Of a stretch of DNA of 6,814 nt, positions 6,218 to 6,814 are shown in pieces. Origin of the DNA: Pseudomonadota bacterium (lineage in GTDB: Bacteria > Pseudomonadota > Gammaproteobacteria > Burkholderiales > SCOH01); the NCBI GenBank assembly GCA_030917985.1, contig JAUPTR010000028.1, positions 1 to 6,814 on the forward strand, read 5' to 3'. Numbering within the stretch: the stretch's first letter is position 1; each line of letters starts with the position of its first letter. Made by a program: the position numbers and the translations under genes. The notes under the pieces are model-generated. The model searched no databases. It saw only the letters and a program-made list of their open reading frames with translations, and had not been told where the DNA came from.

Positions 6218-6676
6218 ATGAACGTTAAAACTATGATTCGCGGCGCCGTCAGCGCCCTGATCCTGGCTGGCGTCAGCACCCTGGCAATGGCCGCCAGCGA
6301 TTCGCCGGTTGGCAAATGGAAAACCATCGACGACAAAACCGGCCAGCCAAAAGGCGTGGTTGAAATCACCGAAAGCAACGGTGTTCTGACCGGCAAGATC
6401 GTCGGCCGCTTCCCGAAGCCGGGTGATCCGGCAAACCCGGTTTGCGACAAGTGCGAAGGCGCCAAGAAAGGCCAGCCCATCGTTGGTCTGGTATTCCTGG
6501 AAGGCCTGAAAAAGAACGGCGACGAATACGAAGGCGGCCAGATCCTGGATCCGGAAACCGGCACTGTATACAGCTCGAAAGCCAAGCTGATCGAAGGCGG
6601 CAAAAAGCTGGAAGTTCGTGGCTTCGTTGGCGTATCGCTGATCGGCCGCAGCCAGACCTGGGTTCGCGAAGAGTAA
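6218..6676 (+). CDS. Exported DUF2147 family protein with CxxC motif
   Basis: The product is a small exported protein of the DUF2147 family, whose biochemical function is not established. It has 152 residues. The N-terminus is a classical Sec signal peptide: K4 and R8, a hydrophobic stretch near 9-22, and a probable cleavage after A25 (AMA-ASD), leaving a periplasmic protein of about 127 residues. Family features follow: VGKWKTIDDKTG (31-42), GVLTGKIVGR (55-64), CDKC (77-80), KKGQPIVGLVFLEGLKK (83-99), DPETGTVYSSKAKL (111-124), and KLEVRGFVGVSLIGRSQTW near the C-terminus. The ATG at 6218 has GGAG at 6207-6210, 7 nt upstream. The gene is monocistronic by context, with its own promoter upstream and an intrinsic terminator downstream, and diverges from the tatD-family gene. 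The repeated GxxLxG and GKxxxG strands suggest a small beta-barrel or sandwich, an inference only. The two cysteines could form a disulfide or bind metal. Confidence 0.92.
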   Translation: MNVKTMIRGAVSALILAGVSTLAMAASDSPVGKWKTIDDKTGQPKGVVEITESNGVLTGKIVGRFPKPGDPANPVCDKCEGAKKGQPIVGLVFLEGLKKNGDEYEGGQILDPETGTVYSSKAKLIEGGKKLEVRGFVGVSLIGRSQTWVREE

Positions 6677-6724
6677 TGAAGCAACAAGAAGCTGCGCACG
6701 CCAAATCGTGAGCAGCCTCTGGCA

Positions 6725-6763
6725 ACAAATATAAAAATTTAAAATATTCAGCAGTATATTTTT
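6725..6763. other. AT-rich block between DUF2147 stop and terminator
   Basis: This stretch is almost entirely A and T, unlike the GC-rich remainder of the window. Seven-base arms AAAATAT (6741-6747) and ATATTTT (6756-6762) could form a weak hairpin. No open reading frame or clear promoter is recognisable in it; it may be untranslated 3' sequence only. Confidence 0.3.
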
Positions 6764-6768
6764 GGGGA

Positions 6769-6804
6769 AAAAGCCGGCAATGCGTTGTCGGCTTTTGACT
6801 TTTT
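6769..6804 (+). terminator. Intrinsic terminator after the DUF2147 gene
   Basis: The arms AAAAGCCGGCAA (6769-6780) and TTGTCGGCTTTT (6785-6796) form a 12-bp stem with one G-U pair and a TGCG loop. The stem ends in TTTT, and a further T5 run lies at 6800-6804. The A-run at the left of the stem supplies a U-run on the opposite strand, so the element may also stop transcription of a convergent gene beyond the right edge. Confidence 0.85.
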
Positions 6805-6814
6805 AGCGTCTGCA

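Noticed and set aside
5669..6676. Plus-strand frame of 335 codons that would extend the DUF2147 protein upstream
   Set aside because: The extra N-terminal part lies antisense to the tatD-family gene and through the promoter region, and is Pro/Ala/Ser-rich without similarity I recognise. The ATG at 6218 has a good ribosome site and is followed directly by a signal peptide.

Overview
This GC-rich window looks like chromosomal DNA from a proteobacterium, most likely a betaproteobacterium. That placement rests on the fused mrpAB gene, the dense overlapping operon and the GC-rich codon use. The lineage is an inference from gene style and not a measured assignment.

Positions 1 to 5074, minus strand: most of a group 2 Mrp (Mnh/Pha/Sha) Na+/H+ antiporter operon. 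In transcription order it holds a fused mrpA-mrpB gene (5074 to 2333), mrpC (2336 to 1998), mrpD (2004 to 526), mrpE (529 to 32) and the first 12 codons of mrpF, cut off by the window edge. Every junction overlaps (ATGA or ATGCTGA), and the downstream starts have Shine-Dalgarno sequences inside the preceding gene. This is what is expected when subunits of one membrane complex are translationally coupled. mrpA appears to start at TTG without a clear Shine-Dalgarno. An extended -10 hexamer lies just upstream, framed by an 8-bp inverted repeat. mrpG presumably lies beyond the left edge.

Positions 5238 to 6023, minus strand: a complete TatD-family metal-dependent hydrolase, closest in motif pattern to E. 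coli YjjV. It lies 163 bp upstream of mrpA on the same strand and has no evident functional link to it.

Positions 6024 to 6814: a divergent intergenic region with a good sigma70-type promoter facing right, a leader of about 100 nt with a possible stem-loop, a complete gene for a small exported DUF2147 protein with a CxxC motif, then an AT-rich stretch and an intrinsic terminator. No gap between genes exceeds 300 bases.

The Mrp subunits assemble in the inner membrane into one hetero-oligomeric antiporter that uses proton influx to expel Na+, supporting alkaline pH and salt tolerance. I see no mobile element, CRISPR array, tRNA, rRNA or clearly novel system. The points worth a second look are regulatory: the mrpA start region and the DUF2147 leader.
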